From: Rhodocyclaceae bacterium
Lineage (GTDB): Bacteria; Pseudomonadota; Gammaproteobacteria; Burkholderiales; Rhodocyclaceae
Assembly (NCBI GenBank): GCA_016791105.1
Contig: JAEUNM010000055.1
Coordinates: 1-64,000, forward strand
Direction: 5' to 3'
DNA: 64,000 nucleotides
How positions within the stretch are numbered: position 1 is the first letter of the stretch; the number at the start of each line of letters is the position of its first letter. The position numbers and the translations under genes are program-made. The notes under the pieces were generated by a model. That model did not search any database. It was not told the DNA's origin and was given only the letters and a program-made list of their open reading frames with translations. This document shows, piece after piece, positions 1-9,217 of this stretch.

Positions 1-25
1 GGTGTCGGTCTCTACCACCATCGCC

Positions 26-48
26 GGACGGGGCATGTTGCCCCGTCC
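26..48. repeat. Palindrome A (GGACGGGGCA / TGCCCCGTCC)
   Basis: Perfect 10-bp inverted repeat with a 3-nt loop (TGT). Its GGACGGGG core is shared with the palindrome 63 bp downstream, so the pair looks like a REP-type element or two copies of one repeat family. It is not followed by a T-run, so it is not an obvious intrinsic terminator. Confidence 0.6.
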
Positions 49-110
49 GCATCGTTTCGGGCGTTTCCATCCAGAGCACGCTCCCTGGTCCGTCACGTTC
101 CGAAACGTTC

Positions 111-134
111 GGGACGGGGTAAATACCCCGTCCC
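111..134. repeat. Palindrome B (GGGACGGGGT-AAAT-ACCCCGTCCC)
   Basis: Perfect 10-bp inverted repeat around AAAT, related in sequence to the palindrome at 26-48. Its middle supplies the TAA stop that cuts the DUF5655-like reading frame, so the element appears to be inserted into, or to have replaced, the upstream part of that gene. Confidence 0.65.
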
Positions 135-257
135 GCTGGGCGCGATGTGAGCAATATCGGCCACTGGGGTACAGGCGACATGGAACTCACCTTGCGCTCC
201 CCCGGCGATTTCGAGCGCGCCAAAGCGCTCATCGAACGGGCGTACTCGGAAAACTGA
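123..257 (+). pseudogene. 3' remnant of a DUF5655-family gene
   Basis: The frame ending in TGA at 255-257 reads RDVSNIGHWGTGDMELTLRS followed by a helix-like DFERAKALIERAYSEN. From memory, the RDVSNIGHWG(N/T)G motif and a final LI-x-x-(A/S)Y-x-x-N are typical of the extreme C-terminus of DUF5655 proteins (COG3586, often annotated 'predicted transport protein'). An in-frame TAA lies at 120-122 inside palindrome B, and no start or upstream part is visible, so only about 40 codons remain. I read it as a decayed or truncated gene; a gene broken by an inserted palindrome is the likely history. Family assignment is from recalled motif only. Confidence 0.5.
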
Positions 258-1028
258 GGGCATTACGTGTCGACACACGTATTGTTCGACGGATCGAGAC
301 AGGCGCGACGTTCAATGCAATCGGATTTCTCGTTGGGTCGGAATACGCACCCGTTCACGCTTCTCGTATTGGTACGCTGCGCCGGTATCGCGCACGATGC
401 GGCAATCGGGCGAGGCAGCGTGAAACAGGCTGTCTGCCCGGCGCGCCTCCGAGCAGATGCAGCAAGATCGCGCCGGCCTGAGTGTCGTCAATGCGTCCCT
501 TCGCGGCGAGGTAGCGGAACACAGCGACCGCTTCGTTCGCGCCCTTCGTTCAGCCATCAACCCGAATACGAACCGCTCTCGGGCGTGGGTTTCAATCAGG
601 CCGTCGCAGGCGTTGTGGTCAACCGCGCGGCGCAAGGTGTATAGAGCGAGTAAAAACGGGGTGTGTCCCAGTTTTCCGGTCAGTTATCCCGCCCGATTTC
701 CCCGCCAACAGCTTCGAGGCCGCGCTTTCTGCTTCGGCAGAGCGCTTCACGAGATCTGAACCGGCGTTGGCCGACGCATACATAACTGCGGACCTGCGTT
801 CGTGTCGATGCCGCCGACCGGAGTTTTTTTGCGAACCTGGTTTTGACAGAGCCGCGGACCGGCGACGGAGATACTGCGCGTACGTTGGCTATTTCGCCTT
901 TTACTGTTGCGTTTGTGGCCGCTTCAGACCTCGAACCTCGTTCGAATTTGCCTGAAGTTCGACGCTCGAAGGCGGTAACGCGCCAGTCAGCGCAATCAGC
1001 GCCAGGTTGTCGCAAGGGGGGAACTAAA
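258..1028. other. About 770 bp without a convincing gene
   Basis: Open frames here overlap each other on both strands, have no ribosome binding sites and no recognisable domains. The minus strand around 320-640 has stretches that look protein-like but only across a change of frame (for example AVFRYLAAKGRIDDTQAGAI in one frame), which would fit a decayed gene. I cannot name it. Confidence 0.5.
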
Positions 1029-1105
1029 TGGCGCGCCCGACACGATTCGAACGTGCGACCCCTGCCTTCGGAGGGCAGTACTCTATCCAACTGAGCTACG
1101 GGCGC
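1029..1105 (-). tRNA. tRNA-Arg(CCG)
   Basis: 77-nt cloverleaf on the minus strand. Acceptor GCGCCCG pairs with CGGGCGC, the discriminator is G and CCA is encoded. The anticodon stem CTGCC/GGCAG encloses loop CTCCGAA, giving anticodon CCG (reads CGG). The 5' half is nearly identical to the tRNA-Arg(ACG) at 33008-33084. Confidence 0.95.
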
Positions 1106-1269
1106 GCTGGCGGTGACGGCTCACCCCACACAAACTGGGGCAAACGGACAGCCGCAGATTGTAACCCGCGTGCGGCGCAGCGTCCATGCGGCAGTAGCCA
1201 GAATTGACGCGGCGGGCTATACTCACCGGCTTTATTTGCGCCCAATCCTTTGATCCAGGAGCTAAAAAA

Positions 1270-2031
1270 GTGTCCGACCAGCAAGAACACGGTTCGCTCA
1301 TCCGTACCCCCAAACAGTTGATCATTGCATGTGTACTCGCGCTCGTGGTGCCGGTGGGTCTGGCATTGCTGGGCGCGCAGTTCGTGACCGTGGGGCGCAA
1401 GGGCGTCGATTCGGCCACGGAAGAGCGCACCGCGGCGGCCATTCTGCCGGTCGCGCGGGTTGAACTGAATCTTGCCGGCGGCGCTTCCAAAGGGCCGAAA
1501 ACCGGTGAGCAGATTTATCAGTCGGTCTGTTCCGCCTGCCACGGCAGCGGTGCCGCCGGTGCGCCCAAGGTGGGCGATGCCGGTGCCTGGGGCCCGCGTA
1601 TCGGCAAAGGTCTCGATGGACTGGTGAAATCCGCTGCGGCGGGCAAGGGCGCGATGCCGCCCAAAGGTGGCGCGGCAGATTTGACGGACGCCGATCTGGC
1701 ACGTGCCATCGCGTATATGGCCAACAAGTCTGGCGCCAGCTTCAAGGAGCCGGCCATGCCGGCGGCCGGCGCCAAGGGTGGCGACGCCAAGGCGGATGGC
1801 AAGGCGGTGTATGAAAAAACCTGTGGTGCCTGCCATGCCAGCGGGGCGGCCGGTGCGCCGAAATTCGGCGACAAGGCGGCCTGGGCGCCGCGCGTCAAAG
1901 GCGGCATGGATGCGCTGCTGGGCAGTGCCCTCAAGGGTAAGAATGGTATGCCGCCCAAGGGTGGTAATGCGGCGCTGTCCGACGCGGAAGTGAAGGCCGC
2001 GATGGAATATATGGTGAATGCGGCCAAGTAG
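1270..2031 (+). CDS. Membrane-anchored di-haem cytochrome c (two c5-type domains)
   Basis: 253-aa electron carrier facing the periplasm. A single hydrophobic helix at about residues 17-38 anchors it. Two tandem class I cytochrome domains follow, each with CXXCH (CSACH at 87-91, CGACH at 185-189), a (G)AAGAPK stretch just after the haem site, and a distal Met in an MPPKGG motif. The two domains are so alike that the gene clearly arose by internal duplication. The GTG start is chosen because AGGAG lies 8 nt upstream. The gene stands alone and ends in a strong terminator. It probably passes electrons to a terminal oxidase, as cytochrome c5/c555 proteins do; the partner cannot be told from sequence. 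Confidence 0.9.
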   Translation: MSDQQEHGSLIRTPKQLIIACVLALVVPVGLALLGAQFVTVGRKGVDSATEERTAAAILPVARVELNLAGGASKGPKTGEQIYQSVCSACHGSGAAGAPKVGDAGAWGPRIGKGLDGLVKSAAAGKGAMPPKGGAADLTDADLARAIAYMANKSGASFKEPAMPAAGAKGGDAKADGKAVYEKTCGACHASGAAGAPKFGDKAAWAPRVKGGMDALLGSALKGKNGMPPKGGNAALSDAEVKAAMEYMVNAAK

Positions 2032-2052
2032 CCGCCCTTACCAAAAACAAAG

Positions 2053-2077
2053 AAGGCGCTGCGGCGCCTTTTTTGTT
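2053..2077 (+). terminator. Intrinsic terminator after the cytochrome c gene
   Basis: AAGGCGC-TGCG-GCGCCTT hairpin followed by a T-rich run. Confidence 0.9.
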
Positions 2078-2191
2078 TTTACGCAGCGGAGTTTTTGTCG
2101 CCCGGCCTGGCGGCTTGGTGCTTGCTCTGGCGTTCGGTTCCGCCGCAATCTACCAGCGCTGGTTGCCGCCAATGCGGGCGTTATGCCGGTT

Positions 2192-4168
2192 TCAGCTCTT
2201 CGCCGCCAGCAAAGCTTTCAACTGCTCCAGCCGTGCCACGTTGGCCTTGCGGTCCTGCGGCGTGTTGGCGGTCGCCTTGCCTAATTCCTGTATGTCGCCG
2301 CCCAGTTCGGCGATGAAACGCGAGGGCTCGCACTTGCGGATTTCGCGCCCCATGGGGCGGCGTTCGCAGCAGGTGAGCGTGAGCGTGCGTTCGGCGCGGG
2401 TGACGCCCACGTACATGAGCCGGCGTTCTTCTTCCAGCTTGCCGGTTTCCACCGATTCGCGGTGCGGCAGGATGCCTTCTTCCACGCCGATCAGATAGAC
2501 GTGCTTGAATTCCAGCCCCTTGGCGGCGTGCAGGGTGGCAAGCTGTACCGCGTCCTGTTCGGTCTTGTCCTTGTCCAGCATGCTCAAAAGCGCGATGGAT
2601 TGGGTCAGTTCGACCAGGCTGCGCTTTTCGTCCTCGCCCTTTCTGCCCATCCAGTCGGCAAATTCGCGCACGTTGGCCCATTTGCTTTCGGCTTCGCGCG
2701 GCGGGCAGGATTCGAACAACCAGGTTTCGTAGCCTATCGCCTTGAGTAAATCTTCCAGCACGGCACGCGCCGGTTCGCGTCCGGCGCGCCATTCCATGCG
2801 GTTTATGAAATTGCAGAATTCGCTCAGCGGCGCCAGTTGTTTAGCAGCCATGCGCAGTTGCAGGCCGGATTCGAATACCGCCGCGAACAGGCTGATGTGG
2901 CGTCCGGCGGCATATTGGCCCAGCGCTTCCAGCGTGCCGCTGCCTATGCCGCGGCGCGGCGTGGTGACGGCGCGTATGAAAGCCGGGTCGTCGTCGGAAT
3001 TGGCGATAAGGCGCAGATAGGCCAGCAAATCCTTGATTTCCGCGCGGTCGAAAAACGACTGCCCGCCGCTTACCACATAAGGGATTTTCTGTTCGCGCAG
3101 CGCCGCCTCGATCGCGCGGGACTGGTAATTGCCGCGATACAGCACGGCGTAGTCGGAATGTTTGGAGCGATGTTCGAATTTGTGGCCGGCGATGGCCATC
3201 GCTACCCATTCGGCTTCGACATCCGGATCGCGGCAGGCGCGCAGGCGTACCGCCGTGCCGGGGCCGTACTCGGACCACAAACGCTTTTCGAACAGTTTGG
3301 TATTGCGCGCGATCAGGCTGTTGGCGGCAGCCAGGATGCGGCCGGTGGAACGGTAATTCTGTTCCAGCTTGATCACTTTGAGGCTGGGATAGTCGGTCTG
3401 CAGCTTGGCGATATTGGCAACGTCGGCGCCGCGCCAGGCGTAGATGGCCTGGTCGTCGTCGCCCACCGCGGTAAATGCGGCACGCGGCCCCGCCAACAGG
3501 CGTAGCAGCGCGTACTGGCAGTGGTTGGTGTCCTGGTATTCATCGACCAGCAAATAGCGCAGCCGGCCCTGCCAGCGCTCGCGCGCCTCCGGGTGCTGCG
3601 CGAACAGTTCGACCGGCAGCCGTATCAGGTCGTCGAAATCTACCGCCTGGTAGGCGCGCAGGGCGCGCTCGTAGCCAGTGTAAGCATGTGCGGCGGCGGC
3701 TTCGAGCGCGTCCTGGGCGTGGCTTTCGGCCTGCGCGGGGGCGATCTGCGCGTTTTTCCAGTTCGATATGCGGGCGGCCAGCGCGCGCAGGTGGGCTTTG
3801 TCGTGATCGTGGCTCAGGTCGGCCAGAATGGACTGGGCATCGGCCGCGTCCAGTATGGAAAATTGCGGCTTCAGGCCGGCCAGCTTGGCTTCCTGGCGCA
3901 GGATGCGCACGCCCAGCGCGTGGAAAGTGCTGATGGTGGCTTCTTTGGTGGAACGCCCGGGCATCAGTTTGGCCACCCGCTCGGCCATTTCGCGCGCGGC
4001 CTTGTTGGTGAAGGTGATGGCCGCGATATGGCGCGGGTCCATGCCGCAGGTTTCGACCAGATGGGCGATTTTTTGCGTGATGACGCGCGTTTTGCCGGAG
4101 CCGGCGCCAGCCAGCACCAGCAACGGGCCGTCCAGGTAGCGCACGGCATCGCGCTGTGGTTGATTCAT
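2192..4168 (-). CDS. rep: ATP-dependent DNA helicase Rep
   Basis: 658-aa superfamily 1A 3'-5' helicase that clears proteins ahead of forks and helps restart replication. Walker A GAGSGKT is at residues 21-27; DEYQDT (Walker B/motif II), a GDDDQAIYAWRGA motif III, QNYRST motif IV and a VGVTRAER motif VI follow in the usual order. Length fits Rep (about 670 aa) better than UvrD (about 720). The N-terminus MNQPQRDAV matches Rep. An in-frame GTG two codons upstream (4174) is the alternative start; neither has a strong ribosome binding site. It is transcribed alone, away from the cytochrome gene's terminator. Confidence 0.93.
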   Translation of the reverse strand: MNQPQRDAVRYLDGPLLVLAGAGSGKTRVITQKIAHLVETCGMDPRHIAAITFTNKAAREMAERVAKLMPGRSTKEATISTFHALGVRILRQEAKLAGLKPQFSILDAADAQSILADLSHDHDKAHLRALAARISNWKNAQIAPAQAESHAQDALEAAAAHAYTGYERALRAYQAVDFDDLIRLPVELFAQHPEARERWQGRLRYLLVDEYQDTNHCQYALLRLLAGPRAAFTAVGDDDQAIYAWRGADVANIAKLQTDYPSLKVIKLEQNYRSTGRILAAANSLIARNTKLFEKRLWSEYGPGTAVRLRACRDPDVEAEWVAMAIAGHKFEHRSKHSDYAVLYRGNYQSRAIEAALREQKIPYVVSGGQSFFDRAEIKDLLAYLRLIANSDDDPAFIRAVTTPRRGIGSGTLEALGQYAAGRHISLFAAVFESGLQLRMAAKQLAPLSEFCNFINRMEWRAGREPARAVLEDLLKAIGYETWLFESCPPREAESKWANVREFADWMGRKGEDEKRSLVELTQSIALLSMLDKDKTEQDAVQLATLHAAKGLEFKHVYLIGVEEGILPHRESVETGKLEEERRLMYVGVTRAERTLTLTCCERRPMGREIRKCEPSRFIAELGGDIQELGKATANTPQDRKANVARLEQLKALLAAKS

Positions 4169-4292
4169 GTCCACGGGGAGCGGGAGGCGCCGCGGCGCGG
4201 CGCAGGGAAAGCCGGAGGAGGGCGGATTTTACCGCAGCGCCCGCGGCGGCTTCCAGTCGTGCGCCGCGGGCTGGTGCTAGGCGTGCGTGGGT

Positions 4293-4979
4293 TCAGTGCC
4301 CCAATGCGCCGAATACTTTTTTGGCCAGACCGCCCGCGGCGCCGACCGGATCCTTGCGTATGGCGCGTTCTTCCTCGCCTATCATCAGGAACAGGCCGTC
4401 CAGCGCCTTGCGCGTGACGTAATTTTCCAGATGGCTGTCTTCCTTTTTGATCACGCCGAATTTGGACGCCTTGCCGGCGAACTGTTCGTATTTTTCGGCC
4501 AGCTTCACCTTGCCTATGGCGTTCTTGACGATGGGCAAAAATTTCACCGTGAGCGGCGCTTCGGTTTTGCCCTTGAAAAAATCTGTGGCGGCGGTGTCGC
4601 CACCGGTCAGGATGGTTTTGGCGTCCTGTACGCTCATCTGTTTGACCGCCCCCACCAGCAGGGCCTTGGCTTCCGGCACGGCGGCTTCGGCGGCGCGGTT
4701 CATGGCGACTTCCAGTTCTTCGACCTGTTTGCGCATGCCCAGGCCGCGCATGATGCCGGCCACTTCTTCGAGGCCGCCGGGCAGGGGGATTTTTACTTTG
4801 GCATTGCCCAGAAAGCCGTCCTTGCGGCCGAGCACATCGACCGCCTTGCCGGCGCCCTGGGTGAGCGCTTCCTTGAGGCCGCCGGCGGCATCCTGATTGC
4901 TGATGTCGGCAAGGCTGAATGCGTGGGCGGGCAGGGTGACGGCGAAGGCGAGCAGCAGGACTGACAGGAAGCGGCGCAT
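4293..4979 (-). CDS. DUF4197 exported protein
   Basis: 228 aa. It has a clear signal peptide (MRRFLSVLLLAFAVTLPAHA, cleavage after AHA). The mature part fits the DUF4197 family: an early LKEAL helix, a conserved GFLGN-x-KVKIPLP segment, and a C-terminal module with VTRKALDGLF and the EERAIRKDPVGAA stretch. The family is widespread in proteobacteria and has no settled function. The ATG at 4979 has GGAG about 10 nt upstream; the longer frame upstream is not coding. Its start lies only 21 bp from the divergent TlpA-like gene, so the two promoters must overlap each other's 5' ends. Confidence 0.85.
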   Translation of the reverse strand: MRRFLSVLLLAFAVTLPAHAFSLADISNQDAAGGLKEALTQGAGKAVDVLGRKDGFLGNAKVKIPLPGGLEEVAGIMRGLGMRKQVEELEVAMNRAAEAAVPEAKALLVGAVKQMSVQDAKTILTGGDTAATDFFKGKTEAPLTVKFLPIVKNAIGKVKLAEKYEQFAGKASKFGVIKKEDSHLENYVTRKALDGLFLMIGEEERAIRKDPVGAAGGLAKKVFGALGH

Positions 4980-5000
4980 GGCACGGGTCTCCGTGAGAAA

Positions 5001-5522
5001 ATGTATTCCATTATGAAACCGAAAACCCTCGCAGCGCCAGTCGCCTTTGCGCTGCTGGTCACTCTGCTGTCGTGGCGGGCGATGGACTCGTGGCAGGCGC
5101 GGCCGGCACCGCAAGTGACGTTTCAGACCGTGGCTGGCCAATCGTTTGCCACCGCAGACTTGCGCGGCAAGGTGGTACTGGTGAATTTCTGGTCTGTATC
5201 CTGCGCGCCCTGTCTGGCCGAAATGCCCGATATCGCTGCGACCTACCAGAAGTTCGAGCAGCGCGGCCTGCGTACCGTTGCGGTGGCGATGCGCTACGAC
5301 GCGCCCAGTCACGTGGCCGGCTATGCGGCGCGCGAGCGGCTGGCGTTCGATGTGTCTTTCGATCCGGTGGGTCAGCTTGCAGAAAGTTTCGGCGGGGTAG
5401 CCGCGACACCGACCAGCTTCGTGATCGACCGCCGCGGCAGCATCGTGGCGCGCTACGTCGGGCCGCTCAGTGTGGCCAAACTGAACGCCTTGCTCGAACG
5501 TCTGCTGGACGAGCCGGCCTGA
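5001..5522 (+). CDS. TlpA-like thiol:disulfide interchange protein
   Basis: 173 aa with one N-terminal hydrophobic segment (about residues 11-27) as membrane anchor or signal, then a thioredoxin fold in the periplasm. The redox pair is C68-A-P-C71 in the motif SCAPC, where most TlpA proteins have WCxPC; the Trp to Ser change may alter its redox potential. The cis-Pro region ATPTSFVID and an AFDVSFDP insertion are typical of the AhpC/TSA-TlpA group. Likely roles are haem-protein or cytochrome c maturation, or a thiol reductase for secreted proteins. A second ATG at 5013 is possible. It converges on trxA with 28 bp between them. Confidence 0.85.
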   Translation: MYSIMKPKTLAAPVAFALLVTLLSWRAMDSWQARPAPQVTFQTVAGQSFATADLRGKVVLVNFWSVSCAPCLAEMPDIAATYQKFEQRGLRTVAVAMRYDAPSHVAGYAARERLAFDVSFDPVGQLAESFGGVAATPTSFVIDRRGSIVARYVGPLSVAKLNALLERLLDEPA

Positions 5523-5550
5523 GCGTCCCGGCGGCGGCGCCCGGCGCAAA

Positions 5551-5880
5551 TCACATGTTGCGGTCCAGAAAGGACCTGAACGCCGATTTCGGCATGGCGC
5601 CCATCATACGGTCCGCCATCTGGCCGTCCTTGAACAGGATGAAGGTGGGGATGGAACTGACCTGAAATTGATAAGCCAACTCTTGGACATCGTCCACATT
5701 CAGCTTGGCGATGCGTACCCTGCCGGCGAATTCTTCCGCAAGTTCGTCCAGCACGGGCGCCACCATGCGACAGGGCCCGCACCAGGCGGCCCAAAAATCG
5801 ACCAGAACGGGCAGTTCGGACTGCAGCACTTCGGCTTCGAAATTTTCTGCGCTCAATACGACGATTTTTTCGCTGGCCAT
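5551..5880 (-). CDS. trxA: Thioredoxin 1
   Basis: 109 aa, the standard length. Cytoplasmic protein-disulfide reductase; active site WCGPC at residues 33-37, Asp in LVDFWA, cis-Pro in SSIPTFILFK and the final helix are all present. It is the electron donor for ribonucleotide reductase, PAPS reductase and methionine sulfoxide reductases. It starts with ATG after a gcAGGAAGcc-like ribosome binding site. Monocistronic as far as can be seen. Confidence 0.96.
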   Translation of the reverse strand: MASEKIVVLSAENFEAEVLQSELPVLVDFWAAWCGPCRMVAPVLDELAEEFAGRVRIAKLNVDDVQELAYQFQVSSIPTFILFKDGQMADRMMGAMPKSAFRSFLDRNM

Positions 5881-6394
5881 GGCGGCTTCCTGTCGGGTCT
5901 TGGGAAAGGGGCTGTGTGCGCAGGCCCATTTGGGCGCATCAGGCTGGGCGGCTACGCGGCTCGCGCATTGTATAGGATAGATTTGGCCGGGCAGACGCCT
6001 TGCGGCACGGGAAAATTCCTGGGGGCGTGCGGGCGTTCCGCCCGCATTTTGTGCGCCTGGATAGGCTGGGCCGCGCGCTGCCTATCATCCAGGGCGGAGC
6101 TGTGCGGTCGCGGACGGCAGGCCTTGCGTGCCCTGGTGAATGAGCTTGCCTAGCACAAAATGCAGCAGGGTGATCGGTCGAGCAGCGGGAGGTTTCTGCC
6201 GCATTTTCGAGCAGTGTAGGAATTCTTCTGACAAATCACGGGTTTTTGTTACTTGCGGGAGGCTTGTCCCCGGACTTATCCACAGCAATTGTGGATAGCG
6301 TAGCAAAAACGTCATGCTGTGCTGGTATACGGCCGGGACTGCGTGCGACGGCAGCAATGATGCCAGTCGCGTCACGGCCACGTCAATTTTCTGT
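5881..6394. other. About 510-bp non-coding region upstream of trxA and tRNA-Val
   Basis: No gene seen. It holds a hairpin TGCGGGCG-TTC-CGCCCGCA followed by TTTT at 6028-6050, which looks like a terminator on the plus strand although no plus-strand gene ends there. It also has an inverted pair of DnaA-box-like 9-mers at 6276-6298. Confidence 0.6.
6276..6298. promoter_or_regulatory. Inverted pair of DnaA-box-like sequences
   Basis: TTATCCACA (perfect fit to the TTATNCACA consensus) at 6276-6284, and TGTGGATAG (one mismatch on the minus strand) at 6290-6298, separated by GCAAT. The pair can also form a hairpin. No origin gene (dnaA, dnaN, parA) is nearby, so any role would be local regulation or titration. 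Confidence 0.4.
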
Positions 6395-6422
6395 TTGCCG
6401 GCTGCTGTGAATAGGCTATAAT
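6395..6422 (+). promoter_or_regulatory. Sigma-70 promoter of tRNA-Val
   Basis: TTGCCG, 16 bp, TATAAT; the -10 box ends 12 bp before the tRNA 5' end. Confidence 0.7.
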
Positions 6423-6434
6423 TCTTTTCTCTTT

Positions 6435-6511
<77 letters not shown>

Positions 6512-6637
6512 GAATTGCCGGGGGTCTTCGAATGTCGGCTGTCCGCTTGTACGGTTCCGCGGTGTGCACGTTCACGTGCGGCTGCACCACCGTTACTACG
6601 ACCTAGCCGTCCTGGACCGAGCCCGATCTTGATGCGA

Positions 6638-6667
6638 AAAGTGCGGCTCGACCGCACTTTTTTTTTG
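6638..6667 (+). terminator. Terminator or attenuator before thrS
   Basis: AAAGTGCGG-CTCGA-CCGCACTTT followed by eight or so T, lying 16 bp upstream of the thrS start. It terminates the tRNA-Val transcript; because it is so close to thrS it could also act as an attenuator. Confidence 0.85.
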
Positions 6668-6683
6668 CTTGCGCGGAGGCCAA

Positions 6684-8594
6684 GTGAGCATTTCCATCAC
6701 CTTGCCGGATAGTTCGGTGCGTGAATATGCCGCGCCGCTCAGTGTCGGCGAAATTGCCGCATCCATCGGCTCGGGGCTTGCCAAAGCTGCGCTGGCGGGC
6801 AAGGTGGATGGGCGTCTGGTCGATCTGTCGCACCGCATCGAAACCGATGCCAAAGTCGCCATCGTGACCGAACGCGACGCCGAGGGGCTGGATTTGATCC
6901 GCCACTCCACCGCGCACCTGCTCGCCTATGCCGTAAAACAACTGTTCCCGGACGCGCAGGTAACCATAGGCCCGGTGATCGAACACGGTTTCTATTACGA
7001 TTTTTCGTACAAGCGCCCATTTACGCCGGAAGACCTGGCGGCCATCGAAGCGCGCATGCAGGAGTTGTCCAGGCGCGACATTCCGGTGGCGCGCGAAGTG
7101 TGGCCGCGTGACCGCGCGGTGGAATTTTTCAAATCCATAGGCGAACACTACAAGGCCGAAATCATCGCCTCCATTCCGGCCGGCGAGGACGTGTCGCTGT
7201 ACCGCGAGGGCGATTTCATCGATCTTTGCCGCGGCCCGCACGTGCCCTCCACGGGCAAGCTCAAGGTATTCAAGCTCATGAAGGTGGCCGGCGCCTATTG
7301 GCGCGGCGATTCGCGCAACGAACAGTTGCAGCGCATTTACGGCACCGCCTGGGCCAAAAAGGACGAGCAGGACGCTTACCTGCACCGCCTGGAAGAAGCG
7401 GAAAAGCGCGACCACCGCAAACTCGGCCGCGCGCTCGATCTGTTTCACCTGCAGGACGAAGCGCCCGGCCTGGTATTCTGGCACCCCAAGGGCTGGGCCT
7501 TGTGGCAACAGGTGGAGCAATACATGCGCCGCATCTACCAGGAACACGGTTACCAGGAAGTGCGCTGCCCGCAAATTCTGGACCGTGCGCTGTGGGAAAA
7601 AACCGGGCACTGGGAAAATTACAAGGACAACATGTTCACGACGGCCGCGGAAAACCGCGATTACGCCATCAAGCCCATGAATTGTCCCGGCCACGTGCAA
7701 ATTTACAATTCCGGTCTGCACAGTTACCGCGACCTGCCGCTGCGCTACGGCGAATTCGGCGCCTGCCACCGCAACGAGCCGTCCGGCGCGCTGCACGGCA
7801 TCATGCGCGTGCGCGGCTTTACACAAGACGACGGGCATATTTTCTGCACCGAAGACCAGATCGGCTCGGAAGTGTCCGATTTCATAGACGTGCTGCACAA
7901 GGTGTATGCCGATTTCGGCTTCGAGAACATCGTCTACAAATTGTCCACCCGGCCGGCCAAGCGCATAGGCACGGACGAAATTTGGGACAAGGCCGAGCGG
8001 GCGCTGGCCGACGCGCTGAACGCCAAAGGCGTGCCCTTCGAGGAACTACCCGGTGAAGGCGCGTTTTACGGCCCCAAGATCGAATTTTCGCTGAAGGACT
8101 CGCTGGAGCGGGTTTGGCAGTGCGGCACCATACAGGTCGATTTTTTCATGCCGGAACGCCTGGGCGCGGAATACGTGGCGGAGGACAACACCCGCCGCGT
8201 GCCGGTCATGTTGCATCGCGCCATCGTCGGCTCGATGGAGCGCTTCATCGGCATCCTCATCGAACACCATGCCGGCGCCATGCCGGCCTGGCTGGCGCCG
8301 GTGCAGGCGGTGGTGCTATCCATTACCGATCACGCCGGATCTTATGCCGCCGATGTCGCGCGCCGGCTACGTGGCGCCGGCCTGCGCGCAGTGGCGGATT
8401 TGCGAAACGAAAAGATAGGCTATAAAATCCGCGAACATAGTTTGCAGAAGCTGCCGTATTACCTTGTCGTGGGCGACAAGGAAATGGCAGTGCAACAGGT
8501 AGCCGTGCGTGCCCGTGGCGGGAAGGATGTCGGACCGATGAGTCTCGAATCCTTCATCGAGCGTCTTCGGCATGAAGTTGCCGAAAGGGCGTAG
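6684..8594 (+). CDS. thrS: Threonyl-tRNA synthetase
   Basis: 636-aa class II synthetase charging tRNA-Thr in the cytoplasm. Order of domains: TGS (about 1-60), editing domain with [10 protein letters not shown], catalytic core with NCPGH, the [15 protein letters not shown] motif 2 and zinc ligands Cys/His/His, then the anticodon-binding domain (about 535-636). The GTG at 6684 is preferred to an upstream TTG because GGAGG lies 5 nt before it and the protein then begins SISITLPD, as ThrS proteins do (VITLPDG). First gene of the translation operon. Confidence 0.96.
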   Translation: MSISITLPDSSVREYAAPLSVGEIAASIGSGLAKAALAGKVDGRLVDLSHRIETDAKVAIVTERDAEGLDLIRHSTAHLLAYAVKQLFPDAQVTIGPVIEHGFYYDFSYKRPFTPEDLAAIEARMQELSRRDIPVAREVWPRDRAVEFFKSIGEHYKAEIIASIPAGEDVSLYREGDFIDLCRGPHVPSTGKLKVFKLMKVAGAYWRGDSRNEQLQRIYGTAWAKKDEQDAYLHRLEEAEKRDHRKLGRALDLFHLQDEAPGLVFWHPKGWALWQQVEQYMRRIYQEHGYQEVRCPQILDRALWEKTGHWENYKDNMFTTAAENRDYAIKPMNCPGHVQIYNSGLHSYRDLPLRYGEFGACHRNEPSGALHGIMRVRGFTQDDGHIFCTEDQIGSEVSDFIDVLHKVYADFGFENIVYKLSTRPAKRIGTDEIWDKAERALADALNAKGVPFEELPGEGAFYGPKIEFSLKDSLERVWQCGTIQVDFFMPERLGAEYVAEDNTRRVPVMLHRAIVGSMERFIGILIEHHAGAMPAWLAPVQAVVLSITDHAGSYAADVARRLRGAGLRAVADLRNEKIGYKIREHSLQKLPYYLVVGDKEMAVQQVAVRARGGKDVGPMSLESFIERLRHEVAERA

Positions 8595-8633
8595 ACGCGC
8601 GGCTTTTGTTTTTTATTAGCGGGGTATCCAACC

Positions 8634-9164
8634 ATAGCCATACAGCAGAAGACGCAGCGCATCAACGATGAAATTTCCGTCCCGGAAGTGCGTCTGGTAG
8701 GTATCGAGGGTGAGCAGATCGGTGTCGTGCCGCTGCGTCAGGCGCTCGCGATGGCCGAAGAAGCGGAAGTCGATCTCGTGGAAATTGCACCGCTCGCCAA
8801 GCCGCCCGTGTGCAAGCTCATGGACTTTGGCAAGTACAAGTACCAGGAAGCCAAAAAGGCGCACGAGGCCAAGCTCAAGCAGAAACAGGTGCAGGTGAAG
8901 GAAATCAAGCTGCGTCCGGGTACCGACGAGAACGACTACCAGATCAAGCTGCGCAACCTCGTGCGGTTTCTGCAGGATGGCGACAAGGCGAAAGTTACGC
9001 TGCGTTTTCGCGGCCGTGAAATGGCGCACCAGGAGTTCGGCATACGCCTGCTGGAGCGCGTGCGTAACGACCTCGACCAGTACGCCACGGTCGAACAGTT
9101 TCCCAAACTGGAAGGCCGCCAGATGATCATGATTCTGGCGCCGTCCAAGAAAAAGCCGCACTGA
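8634..9164 (+). CDS. infC: Translation initiation factor IF-3, apparent AUA start
   Basis: About 176 aa. IF-3 binds the 30S subunit, keeps subunits apart and rejects wrong start codons. The N-domain motif RINDEI, the [13 protein letters not shown] stretch, the helix linker rich in K/E and Q (residues about 65-90), the [15 protein letters not shown] and [13 protein letters not shown] signatures and a C-terminal MIMILAP are all present. The conserved RINDEI lies upstream of the first ATG/GTG in frame (GTG 8688). The only plausible initiation codons ahead of it are ATA 8634, 9 nt after GCGGGG, or ATA 8640. A rare start on infC is the basis of autoregulation in other bacteria. It follows thrS by 39 nt. 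Confidence 0.93.
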   Translation: MAIQQKTQRINDEISVPEVRLVGIEGEQIGVVPLRQALAMAEEAEVDLVEIAPLAKPPVCKLMDFGKYKYQEAKKAHEAKLKQKQVQVKEIKLRPGTDENDYQIKLRNLVRFLQDGDKAKVTLRFRGREMAHQEFGIRLLERVRNDLDQYATVEQFPKLEGRQMIMILAPSKKKPH

Positions 9165-9217
9165 GGGCCGCAGGCTCGCAGTGATGCAGTCGCCCGCACA
9201 GGCCGTGCGGCGCGCAG

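Noticed and set aside
312..635. 107-aa frame on the minus strand in the first kilobase
   Set aside because: No ribosome site or domain; protein-like patches appear in other frames, so at most a decayed gene.
6028..6050. Terminator hairpin on the plus strand
   Set aside because: No plus-strand gene ends there; kept only as a note within the non-coding region.
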